This document shows, piece after piece, positions 1 through 7,279 of a stretch of 11,925 bases of DNA (its first letter is position 1; each line of letters opens with the position of its first letter). The position numbers were made by a program, and so were the translations under genes. The notes below the pieces were generated by a model, which did no database searches, had not been told where the DNA came from, and saw nothing but the letters and a program-made list of their open reading frames with translations. The stretch is from Paracoccaceae bacterium (GTDB lineage: Bacteria > Pseudomonadota > Alphaproteobacteria > Rhodobacterales > Rhodobacteraceae): contig CABZJG010000038.1 of the NCBI GenBank assembly GCA_902525995.1, forward strand, positions 1 to 11,925, in the 5' to 3' direction.

Positions 1-992
1 TATTAACCGATCCCAACGCGCATCTATACGGCCCAATTCTTGGAACAAATGAATTGCGCAGCGCCTTAGCAGATCATTGGAGCAAAGCATATTCGGGCTC
101 TGTGGCGGCCCAAAACGTTGCCATTACGTCTGGCTGCAACCAAGCTTTCTGTGCTGTTATGTGTGCTATTGCGGACCAAGGTGATGAAATAATTCTGCCC
201 GCGCCTTGGTACTTTAATCACAAGATGTGGTTGGACATGAATGGGGTGATCACACGGCCCTTAGTAACGGGAAGTGATCTACTGCCAGACCCTCAAGATG
301 CCGCTGCAATGATAACACAAAGAACCAGAGCTATTGTTTTGCTCACCCCAAATAATCCTGCGGGAATCGAATACCCAGACGCGCTTTTAAATGAGTTTTA
401 TGAACTCGCAAAATCGCGTAAAATCGCTTTAATTTTGGACGAAACATATAAAGATTTCAGAAGTCAAAGCAGCCCTGCTCATTCTTTGCTCGCCGATCCT
501 GATTGGGAAGATACTCTTATACAACTATATTCCTTTTCAAAGTCTTATCGTTTGACAGGGCACAGAGTTGGAGCGGTGATTGGATCACCCGAGTTACTGG
601 CAGAAATAGAAAAATTTCTTAATTCTGTAACAATTTGCGCCTCTTTGGTGGGACAATATGCGGCTTTGTGGGGTTTGAATAATCTTTCAGAGTGGGTGGC
701 TCATCAGCGTGAAACTGTGCTTGAGCGGCAAGTTTTTATCCAAAATTCATTTAATATTCTATCTGACAAAGGTTGGAAACTTTTGGGATGCGGGGCGTAT
801 TTTGCATATGTGCAACATCCTTTCGCTTTGCCCTCCCTTGATGTAGCTCAAAAACTCGTTGAACAGTCGGCTGTATTGGCTTTGCCAGGAGAAATGTTTG
901 CGCCCCCTGAAATGCCATCGTCAAAACAACATTTGCGTTTGGCTTTTGCCAATGTAGATGTGCACAAATTAAAATCTTACTGGAAAGATTAG
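1..992 (+). CDS. PLP-dependent aminotransferase, class I/II (5' end cut by window edge)
   Basis: This is the C-terminal part of a fold-type I aminotransferase, which moves an amino group between an amino acid and a 2-oxo acid using pyridoxal phosphate. The frame is open to the left edge from base 3, and the residues before the TTG at 54 include YGPILGTNELR, typical of this family, so that TTG is an internal codon and the true start lies outside the window. Visible motifs in order are the NNPAG cofactor-site loop (about 351-365), DETY (about 438-449), and SFSKSYRLTGHRVG, whose lysine codon at 540-542 is the likely Schiff-base lysine. RLAFAN near the C terminus would supply the substrate-carboxylate arginine. 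The stop is TAG at 990-992. The substrate cannot be read from sequence; aspartate/aromatic-type or a more general aminotransferase are all possible. It lies 82 bp upstream of the foldase gene on the same strand. The family is secure, the specificity unknown. Confidence 0.9.
   Translation, partial: LTDPNAHLYGPILGTNELRSALADHWSKAYSGSVAAQNVAITSGCNQAFCAVMCAIADQGDEIILPAPWYFNHKMWLDMNGVITRPLVTGSDLLPDPQDAAAMITQRTRAIVLLTPNNPAGIEYPDALLNEFYELAKSRKIALILDETYKDFRSQSSPAHSLLADPDWEDTLIQLYSFSKSYRLTGHRVGAVIGSPELLAEIEKFLNSVTICASLVGQYAALWGLNNLSEWVAHQRETVLERQVFIQNSFNILSDKGWKLLGCGAYFAYVQHPFALPSLDVAQKLVEQSAVLALPGEMFAPPEMPSSKQHLRLAFANVDVHKLKSYWKD
946..975 (+). promoter_or_regulatory. Candidate sigma70-type promoter for the ppiD-trpE unit
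   Basis: TTGCCA at 946-951 (5 of 6 to the -35 consensus) and TAAAAT at 970-975 (5 of 6 to the -10 consensus) are separated by 18 bp. They lie in the last codons of the aminotransferase gene, about 100 bp before the foldase start. This is the best-looking promoter pair upstream of ppiD-trpE, but it is a pattern match within coding sequence and could be chance. Transcription may instead continue from the aminotransferase gene. Confidence 0.35.
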
Positions 993-1074
993 CAAATATT
1001 CGCTTCCAGCTTGCTCCTTAAGCTCTAGGCGCGTAGAGAGAGCAGTAACAAAAAGTAAGGACCAAGAGGGCACT

Positions 1075-2922
1075 ATGGCGTCGCGCACACAATCGCTGTC
1101 GAAAACATTTGTTTGGATTTTGCTGGCACTACTCATTGTTGGTTTGGCAGGCTTTGGTGCCACAAACCTAGGCGGAACAATTCGAAGCATCGGCCAAGTT
1201 GGAACACGTGATATCCCAGTTGATGAATATGCACTGGCACTGCAAAGTGATATTCGCGCAACGTCTGGTCAATTTGGGCAACAACTGACGTTCCAACAAG
1301 CCGAGCTTTTTGGAATACCCCAGCAAACCTTGAGCCGGATATTAAGTGAGAAAGCGTTAGATCATGAATCTGATACTTTAGGGCTTTCGGTTGGCGATGA
1401 AGCTGTGCGAGATCGCCTAATGAATATCCGAGGCTTTCAAGGAATAGATGGTTCGTTTGATCGAGACACTTATGCTTATGCTTTGAGCAATGCAGGCCTA
1501 AGCGAAGCAGTCTTTGAGAATCAATTGCGCGATGAAACCACACGAACTCTGTTGCAAGCGGCAATCTTGTCCGGAAATACAATGTCCACTGCATATTCAG
1601 ACCGATTGATTTCCCACTTATTGGAGCAGCGTAGTGGGCTTTTGGTACAGTTGACGGAAAATGACTTATCAACTCCACTTCCTGCGGCCACATCAGATCA
1701 GCTTGAAACGTACTACACTGAAAATATCGATCAATTTTCGCTTCCTGAGAGCAAATCAATAACGTTTGTTTCCTTGACGCCAGACATGGTCAAAGATCAA
1801 ATCGATGTTGAAGAAAGCGCCTTGCAGTCTTTGTATCAAAAAAATCAAGGTGTTTATTTTACTCCAGAGCAAAGGGCTGTTGAGCGCTTGGTTTTTCTTG
1901 ATCAAGCCGAAGCACAGTCAAGCATTGAGCAACTTCAATCAGGTTCCATTTCTTTCGAAGAATTGGTCACCAACCGCGGCCTAAGTTTAGCTGATATCGA
2001 TTTGGGTAAAGTGACTTTAGAAGATCTCGAAGAATCTGGTAAACTTGTGTTTAAGGCGTCCGTCGGAGATGTAGTTGGACCGTTTGAAACATCTTTAGGG
2101 CCAGCGCTTTTTCGCATAACAGGGCAAGACAAAGAAGAAACCATAAGTTTTGAAGACGCGCGCGATGACTTGTTTGACGAGCTTGCCTCGGACCAAGCAC
2201 GCCGTCTTATCGAAATTCAAGCCAGTACTATAGATGATCTCTTGGCTGCCGGAGCCACTCTTGAAGAGATCATAGAGGAAAGCGACGCAGAGTTAGGGAC
2301 TATTCGTTTTTATTCGGGAGTAAACTCTGGAATAGCGGCCTATTCTGAATTTCAGCGAGCAGCAAGAGAATTAAGCGAAAGTGATTTCCCAAGTGTTATC
2401 CAGTTATCCGATGGCGGAATTGTAGCCTTGCGCTTAGAGGAAGTTCTTCCAGCTAGCCCTGAACCTTTTGAGGATGTCCGAGCGTCAGTCCAAGAAAATT
2501 GGAGAAATGATAAGCTAATGCAAGCGCTTCGCGCAGAAGCAGACGAGAAGATTTCGAACGTCGACGCAAATAACACTTTGGCAAGTTTAGATCTGGGTCA
2601 TACTACCTTTGAAAATCTAACCAGAGACCAAGCCATCGACGGCGCCCCTCCTGCAGTTTTAGCTCAGGCCTTTCAATTAGAGGTCAAGGGCGCAACCGCA
2701 ATTGATGGAGACTTGTCTGTGTACCTTGTTCAAGTTCTTGATATTAATGAAGCTGATGCGACAACTGAGCAAGCTGCGACTTTGCAGAGCCAGATCGCTT
2801 CCCAGTTAACATCCAGTCTGTCCCAAGACTTAATCGAGTCTTATTTGTCAGGAATACAGAAGCGAGCTGAAATTTCTCTCAATCAACAGGCCATTAATGC
2901 GGTCCATGCCAACTTCCAATAG
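1075..2922 (+). CDS. ppiD: Membrane-anchored SurA/PpiD-type peptidyl-prolyl cis-trans isomerase
   Basis: This is a periplasmic folding factor tethered to the inner membrane, expected to chaperone secreted and outer-membrane proteins and to isomerise peptidyl-proline bonds. The 615-residue length fits the PpiD family. A short cytoplasmic N terminus is followed by one hydrophobic segment (about residues 11-34) acting as an uncleaved anchor. A SurA-N-like helical region follows (about 40-175), including the FQGIDGSFDRDTYAYAL stretch near 121-137 typical of the family. A parvulin (PpiC-like) region at about 255-350 includes SFEELV and SVGDVVGPFETSLGPALFRI. A long acidic, helix-rich C-terminal part follows. 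The parvulin domain looks divergent, so chaperone activity may matter more than catalysis. The ATG at 1075 has GAGGG at 1066-1070, 4 nt upstream. The stop is 8 bp before trpE, suggesting co-transcription. The gene symbol is by architecture; SurA-like is the alternative name. Confidence 0.87.
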   Translation: MASRTQSLSKTFVWILLALLIVGLAGFGATNLGGTIRSIGQVGTRDIPVDEYALALQSDIRATSGQFGQQLTFQQAELFGIPQQTLSRILSEKALDHESDTLGLSVGDEAVRDRLMNIRGFQGIDGSFDRDTYAYALSNAGLSEAVFENQLRDETTRTLLQAAILSGNTMSTAYSDRLISHLLEQRSGLLVQLTENDLSTPLPAATSDQLETYYTENIDQFSLPESKSITFVSLTPDMVKDQIDVEESALQSLYQKNQGVYFTPEQRAVERLVFLDQAEAQSSIEQLQSGSISFEELVTNRGLSLADIDLGKVTLEDLEESGKLVFKASVGDVVGPFETSLGPALFRITGQDKEETISFEDARDDLFDELASDQARRLIEIQASTIDDLLAAGATLEEIIEESDAELGTIRFYSGVNSGIAAYSEFQRAARELSESDFPSVIQLSDGGIVALRLEEVLPASPEPFEDVRASVQENWRNDKLMQALRAEADEKISNVDANNTLASLDLGHTTFENLTRDQAIDGAPPAVLAQAFQLEVKGATAIDGDLSVYLVQVLDINEADATTEQAATLQSQIASQLTSSLSQDLIESYLSGIQKRAEISLNQQAINAVHANFQ

Positions 2923-2930
2923 GCCCGAGA

Positions 2931-4445
2931 ATGCCAATCATTCCCGAATTTGAAGATTTCACCACGCACTATAATGCTGGAAAAAATCAGGTAATTTATA
3001 CGCGCTTGGCTGCGGATCTTGATACGCCGGTATCTTTGATGATGAAGCTGACGGGTGGCCAAAAGGACTCTTTCGTTCTTGAATCGGTCACGGGCGGCGA
3101 AGTTCGCGGGCGCTATTCCATTGTTGGCATGAAACCTGACCTGATTTGGAAATGTGAAGGCAAGAAGAGTTATTTAAACCGTGACGCTCGGTTTGATCAG
3201 GATGGTTATATTCTGCAATCAAAACCACCACTGTCAGCACTTCGGGAACTTCTAAAAGAAAGCCATATAGATTTACCAGCTGATCTTCCACAGTCGTCGG
3301 CAGGCCTTTTTGGATATCTTGGGTATGACATGATACGTCTTGTCGAGCACTTGCCCAACATCAATCCTGATCCCATAGGCTTGCCAGATTCAATTTTCCT
3401 TAGACCAACGGTTATCGCCGTTTTGGATGGGGTTAAAGGTGAAGTGATTTTGGTGGCGCCGGTCTGGCACAACTCTTCTGTTTCGCCAAAAGCGGCCTAT
3501 GCACAGGCTGCAGAACGCATTATGGATGCAGTTCGTGACCTGGAACGGCCAGTTCCGGATCCACGCCGGTTGGGCGCACCGGATGAAGCGGCCTCATTGA
3601 AATCAAATTTCTCCAAACAGGACTATATCGAAGCGGTAGAAAAAGCGAAAAGCTACATTCAAGCTGGTGATATTTTTCAGGTTGTTCCGGCACAACGCTG
3701 GACCCAAGATTTCACCCTGCCACCATTTTCTCTTTATCGGTCGCTCAGGCAAACCAACCCCTCACCGTTTATGTTTTATTTTGATTTGGGGGGGTTTCAG
3801 GTGATTGGAGCCAGTCCTGAAATACTTGTGAGAGTTTTTGGAAATCAGGTCACAATTCGCCCGATTGCAGGCACAAGACCCCGCGGCGAGACGTTAGAAG
3901 AAGACAATCAGAATGAACGCGATCTTTTGGCCGATAAAAAAGAGTTGGCTGAACATTTGATGTTATTGGACTTGGGTCGGAATGACGTGGGACGGGTTGC
4001 CAAAATTGGAACTGTGCGCCCAACAGAAGAGTTTATCATCGAGCGTTACAGCCACGTTATGCATATTGTGTCCAATGTTGTTGGTGAATTAAACGAAGAC
4101 CAAGATGCTCTGTCGGCCTTTTTCGCTGGTATGCCTGCTGGAACGGTCTCTGGCGCCCCAAAGGTGCGTGCTATGGAAATCATTGACGAATTAGAGCCAG
4201 AAAAACGTGGTATCTATGGTGGCGGCGTTGGATATTTTAGCGCGGGTGGCGACATGGATATGTGTATTGCCCTGCGGACAGCTATTCTTTCTGAGCAGAA
4301 ATTATACATTCAAGCTGGTGGCGGCGTAGTCTACGACAGTGATCCTGAAGCCGAATATATGGAAACAGTACATAAATCGAATGCGATAAAACGAGCAGCT
4401 GCGAATGCAGGGATGTTCGCAAGCAACACTGGTGGTAATTCGTAA
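2931..4445 (+). CDS. trpE: Anthranilate synthase component I
   Basis: TrpE converts chorismate to anthranilate, the committed step of tryptophan synthesis, using ammonia passed from the TrpG glutaminase. The 504-residue length is normal. The N-terminal domain holds the LES element (residues 50-52) followed by RGRYS (59-63), which in characterised TrpE proteins belongs to the tryptophan feedback site, so feedback inhibition is likely. The chorismate-binding domain (about 225-485) shows IRPIAGTRPRGET (309-321), DLGRND (347-352), SHVMHIVSNV (374-383), GTVSGAPK (404-411), GGVGYF (431-436) and AGGGVVYDSDPEAEYMET (462-479), the conserved catalytic and Mg-binding set. These distinguish it from isochorismate synthases, and the adjacent trpG separates it in practice from the closely related PabB. 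It starts 8 bp after ppiD with only a weak ribosome site. Its partner trpG is 2.2 kb downstream, beyond a gene on the opposite strand, so the two subunits are probably on separate transcripts. I see no tryptophan-rich leader in front of it. Confidence 0.97.
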   Translation: MPIIPEFEDFTTHYNAGKNQVIYTRLAADLDTPVSLMMKLTGGQKDSFVLESVTGGEVRGRYSIVGMKPDLIWKCEGKKSYLNRDARFDQDGYILQSKPPLSALRELLKESHIDLPADLPQSSAGLFGYLGYDMIRLVEHLPNINPDPIGLPDSIFLRPTVIAVLDGVKGEVILVAPVWHNSSVSPKAAYAQAAERIMDAVRDLERPVPDPRRLGAPDEAASLKSNFSKQDYIEAVEKAKSYIQAGDIFQVVPAQRWTQDFTLPPFSLYRSLRQTNPSPFMFYFDLGGFQVIGASPEILVRVFGNQVTIRPIAGTRPRGETLEEDNQNERDLLADKKELAEHLMLLDLGRNDVGRVAKIGTVRPTEEFIIERYSHVMHIVSNVVGELNEDQDALSAFFAGMPAGTVSGAPKVRAMEIIDELEPEKRGIYGGGVGYFSAGGDMDMCIALRTAILSEQKLYIQAGGGVVYDSDPEAEYMETVHKSNAIKRAAANAGMFASNTGGNS

Positions 4446-4448
4446 ATT

Positions 4449-6542
4449 TTAGAGCCCAAGAGTCAATGCCTGCGATAAAGGCGCTATGGTGACACTTTGT
4501 GAACGGTTTTGCAGGCTCCAAAGCAAAAGCGCGCCAAGTGTTTCAGGATGCAGACTGGCGGTCACCACGATCGCGCTGTCTTTGCCTTCCTGTCGTGCAC
4601 GAAAGGCAGCCCCATCTAAAAAACGCCGAAAGGTTCGAGAATCACCAGTAAGTTCAATCAAATCTCGATATATGGTACGAACTGGTACACCAAGAGCTTT
4701 GGCCTCTCGGACGATTGTGTTTAGGCCTTTTTCATGCACCAATAGCCCATGTCCAGACCGGCTAAGAATAGAAGCAGTTTGCTCGCTTCTTGAGCGAGTT
4801 TTTTGCAAATTTCCGGGCGAGCCCTCGATAACTGCAATAGTTTTGTCGAGCCGGTTCAAGCCGGAAACCAAAGTATCATTAATCTCCTGCTCTGAAGCGG
4901 AATTTGGATAATCCACTATTGCCGCAACTTCAAAACCATTTGACCGATACAGGTTCATCAATTTTTCACCTTCAAAATTGGCAACGTCGATCCCTAAGCT
5001 TAGGGGGAAAGGAATGTCTTTCAGGGCTTGGATATCAACTTGGCTTTGTTCATCCACAACAAGAACAATTGAAAGAATTGGCTTGTCTTCCTGCGCCACC
5101 TTTGACGCGGCGAAGGCCTCAATCGGTCGGGATATATTGGGCTCTGATGATTGGAAAGCAGGTTCAGTCTTTTGAGGGTTAAGCTCTTGCTCTATAAGGA
5201 TCGTTTCTGGTTCTAGACCTTGTGCCTTAGCATCATTTTTTAAAGGATCGCGATCCAGTATCGGAATTGACGCAGCTTCTTGGTCTAAAGAGTTGATTGT
5301 TGCATTCTGACTTGTCTCAATACTTTTATCCGCGTTGATTGCGGTTGGTGTATTGCGACTTTCTTTGGTTAGTGCAGTTGTATTTTCTCCTGCGCCAAAG
5401 CCATCAGCCGAAACATCTTGCCCAATATTACTTGGCTTAATATCGGTATCTTGAACAGCTGGCCCGATATCAAAAGCCTGCGGAGCACTGGGCATAAATG
5501 AATTTGGAGCCTTGCCCTGCACTGCAGGTGTATTTATTTTCTCGTCTGGACCTTTATGGAGTAAAGCCAGTTGCGACGTTTCACCCAAGGATATGACGGG
5601 TTGTTGCATTTGAGGACCTGCCGTATCCTGAGAAGGTACTTGCATTGCCGTTGGCATCTGTGGAGCAACAGAGAGATTCAGGTTGGCAAATCCTGTATGT
5701 TCATCCGTTTCTTTTAGACCGCTAAAATCAACATCGTTCACCTCATCACGACGCGTTTCAGAAACTGGGTTAAGCAGTGCAGATTTGGGCAAAGTGCTTG
5801 CTGTATCAGTATTCATCATTACGGAAAAATCAGCATCTGGCAGTTGTGGACTGACTTGAAGCTCCAACTCCGAAAACTTTGCCGCGCCCATGGTTAGATC
5901 AGAGGGAAGCTCAACAACCGGGTTGATTTCTTCCAATTTAGCGTCAGGCTCATCCGAAGCGGCAATGTTTTCATCAGCAAGATTAGGGCCCGTGGGATCT
6001 AAAGACACTTCTATTTCTGGGCTTGGCAGTTTTGTCTTTATTTGCTGCTCTAAAAAAATTTCTTCTTTTGGTAGCGACGAAGGCGTTTCAGAAAAAATTG
6101 TATCGGCACCTTCAGCACGAGGCGCAGCTGGTTTTTGCATACTGCGGGAAGCAAAATTAGGCTTTTCCGCTAAAGATGGAGAGCGCTGGATCGACATTTC
6201 AGAGCCGGTTGAAGATGCATTTGACAGACCTGAAATACTATTTGCATCCGCAGTTGGCACCTTTGCAGATGAGCCAATTGTTCTATCTACCCCCGAAGCC
6301 TGATCCGGCTCTGTGAGTTCAGACTTTACAACTTTTGCCCTATTCGCAATCGAAATTTCTTTTGGGCTTCTAGCCGCTTTATCCTCTCTGGACTGGTTGA
6401 ATTCAGATCCTGCGGGGACTTCCAGCGAAATCGTTTCGGGTGACTTTTCCAGTGTCATGCTTTGATATGCGACAACACACAAAAGGCAGAAAACGGCTGC
6501 CAATACTCCCCATATCAATCCACCTGCAAATCCGCGTCCCAC
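4449..6542 (-). CDS. Membrane-anchored divergent polysaccharide deacetylase (YibQ-like) family protein
   Basis: This protein of about 697 residues has a single N-terminal membrane segment (about residues 7-25), a linker of about 455 residues rich in Ser, Pro, Glu, Gln and Asp (about 30-485), and a C-terminal domain (about 486-697) resembling divergent polysaccharide deacetylases of the YibQ type. The linker begins with a PAGSEFNQSRED element near 43-54. The domain call rests on the strand pattern (LSIVLVVDE, PFPLSLGID, GFEVAAIVDYP, GHGLLV, VPVRTIYRD) and the final HPETLGALLLW and VTIAPLSQAL motifs. The double Asp and the His-containing loops usual in this fold are largely missing (VVDE and AIVDYP instead), so catalysis is doubtful. 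I prefer the GTG at 6542: AAGGG lies 6 nt upstream and the protein then begins VGRGFAGG. A TTG at 6560 would add six residues but has a poorer ribosome site. The domain presumably faces the periplasm. Function is unknown. Confidence 0.8.
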   Translation of the reverse strand: MGRGFAGGLIWGVLAAVFCLLCVVAYQSMTLEKSPETISLEVPAGSEFNQSREDKAARSPKEISIANRAKVVKSELTEPDQASGVDRTIGSSAKVPTADANSISGLSNASSTGSEMSIQRSPSLAEKPNFASRSMQKPAAPRAEGADTIFSETPSSLPKEEIFLEQQIKTKLPSPEIEVSLDPTGPNLADENIAASDEPDAKLEEINPVVELPSDLTMGAAKFSELELQVSPQLPDADFSVMMNTDTASTLPKSALLNPVSETRRDEVNDVDFSGLKETDEHTGFANLNLSVAPQMPTAMQVPSQDTAGPQMQQPVISLGETSQLALLHKGPDEKINTPAVQGKAPNSFMPSAPQAFDIGPAVQDTDIKPSNIGQDVSADGFGAGENTTALTKESRNTPTAINADKSIETSQNATINSLDQEAASIPILDRDPLKNDAKAQGLEPETILIEQELNPQKTEPAFQSSEPNISRPIEAFAASKVAQEDKPILSIVLVVDEQSQVDIQALKDIPFPLSLGIDVANFEGEKLMNLYRSNGFEVAAIVDYPNSASEQEINDTLVSGLNRLDKTIAVIEGSPGNLQKTRSRSEQTASILSRSGHGLLVHEKGLNTIVREAKALGVPVRTIYRDLIELTGDSRTFRRFLDGAAFRARQEGKDSAIVVTASLHPETLGALLLWSLQNRSQSVTIAPLSQALTLGL

Positions 6543-6694
6543 ACCATACCCTTTTTTCAATAGTGCGCTCTTTTATTCTTGTTTTAGGCGTCTAATGCCC
6601 AGCCACCTCTTGACGCTAGGGGCGAAGCCTGAACATGTATTACGCGACCAAAGAGCTTGGGGCTAGCCCTGAATGAAACTAAAACGAAAGAAAG
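6543..6694. promoter_or_regulatory. Divergent intergenic region between the deacetylase-like gene and trpG
   Basis: These roughly 150 bp must hold the start signals for the minus-strand deacetylase-like gene and probably for the trpGDC-moaC-moeA run, because the gene just upstream of trpG reads the other way. I find a TTGACG at 6610-6615 but no convincing -10 at the right distance. A perfect 10-bp palindrome GGGCTAGCCC lies at 6660-6669. A 13-codon ATG-to-TGA frame at 6635-6676 contains no tryptophan codon and so does not look like a classical trp attenuator peptide. That a promoter exists here is inferred from gene orientation. Confidence 0.5.
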
Positions 6695-7279
6695 ATGATG
6701 CTGCTGCTTATCGATAACTATGACAGCTTTACCTATAATTTGGTCCATTATTTGGGCGAAATCGGTCACGAGGTCAACGTTCGACGCAATGATGCAATAG
6801 ATGTTCAAGAGGCATTGGAGTTAAAGCCTAAGGGTATTATTTTATCCCCCGGCCCTTGCGATCCGGATCAAGCTGGCATTTGTCTCTCTTTAACCGCTGC
6901 TGCTGCAGAAAAGGAAATCCCTCTGTTTGGTGTTTGTCTTGGGCACCAAACAATTGGTCAGGCTTTTGGGGGTGACATCATAAGATGCCATGAGATCGTC
7001 CACGGTAAACTTGGAACGATTCATCACAACAACATAGGTGTTTTTGAAAACCTGCCCTCTCCATTTAAGGCTACGCGGTATCATTCACTCGTTGTAGATT
7101 TCAAAACCTTGCCAGATTGCCTTGAAATATCAGCCGAGTTGGAAGACGGTACAATAATGGGAGTTAAGCATAAAAACCTGCCAATTGAAGGCGTCCAATT
7201 TCACCCTGAGTCGATCGCTGCAGAACATGGTCATGCCTTGCTCAGAAACTTTACGAATTTATTAAAGGTGACGGCATGA
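6695..7279 (+). CDS. trpG: Anthranilate synthase component II (glutamine amidotransferase)
   Basis: TrpG is the class I glutamine amidotransferase subunit of anthranilate synthase; it hydrolyses glutamine and channels ammonia to TrpE. The 194-residue length is typical of a stand-alone subunit. Visible motifs are LLLIDNYDSFTYNLV at the N terminus, the oxyanion-loop SPGPCDP (51-57), GVCLGHQ with nucleophile Cys81, and GVQFHPES with His170 and Glu172 completing the triad. PabA is near-identical in family terms and in some bacteria one protein serves both pathways; the adjoining trpD and trpC favour TrpG, perhaps with a dual role. Two consecutive ATGs occur at 6695 and 6698. The second would have better spacing (7 nt) from the weak GAAAG at 6686-6690 and gives the usual MLLLIDNYD start. 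The stop overlaps the trpD start by 4 bp (ATGA), indicating translational coupling. Confidence 0.96.
   Translation: MMLLLIDNYDSFTYNLVHYLGEIGHEVNVRRNDAIDVQEALELKPKGIILSPGPCDPDQAGICLSLTAAAAEKEIPLFGVCLGHQTIGQAFGGDIIRCHEIVHGKLGTIHHNNIGVFENLPSPFKATRYHSLVVDFKTLPDCLEISAELEDGTIMGVKHKNLPIEGVQFHPESIAAEHGHALLRNFTNLLKVTA

Noticed and set aside
1024..1040. Small inverted repeat CTCTA...TAGAG considered as a terminator after the aminotransferase gene
   Set aside because: The stem is only 5 bp and no T-run follows, so it is too weak to call.
1133..1759. Open frame of 208 codons on the minus strand inside the foldase gene
   Set aside because: It lies wholly antisense to a well-supported gene, its translation shows no recognisable domain, and there is no gap in the sense gene to accommodate it.
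4486..4911. Plus-strand frame of 141 codons antisense to the deacetylase-like gene
   Set aside because: It mirrors the conserved C-terminal domain of the minus-strand gene; the composition looks like a shadow frame and no ribosome site supports it.
5890..6303. Plus-strand frame of 137 codons opposite the linker of the deacetylase-like gene
   Set aside because: It is the complement of a low-complexity coding stretch, with no domain and no plausible start signal.
6635..6676. Classical tryptophan attenuator peptide ahead of trpG
   Set aside because: The small frame has no tryptophan codon and no set of mutually exclusive stems ending in a T-run is visible.
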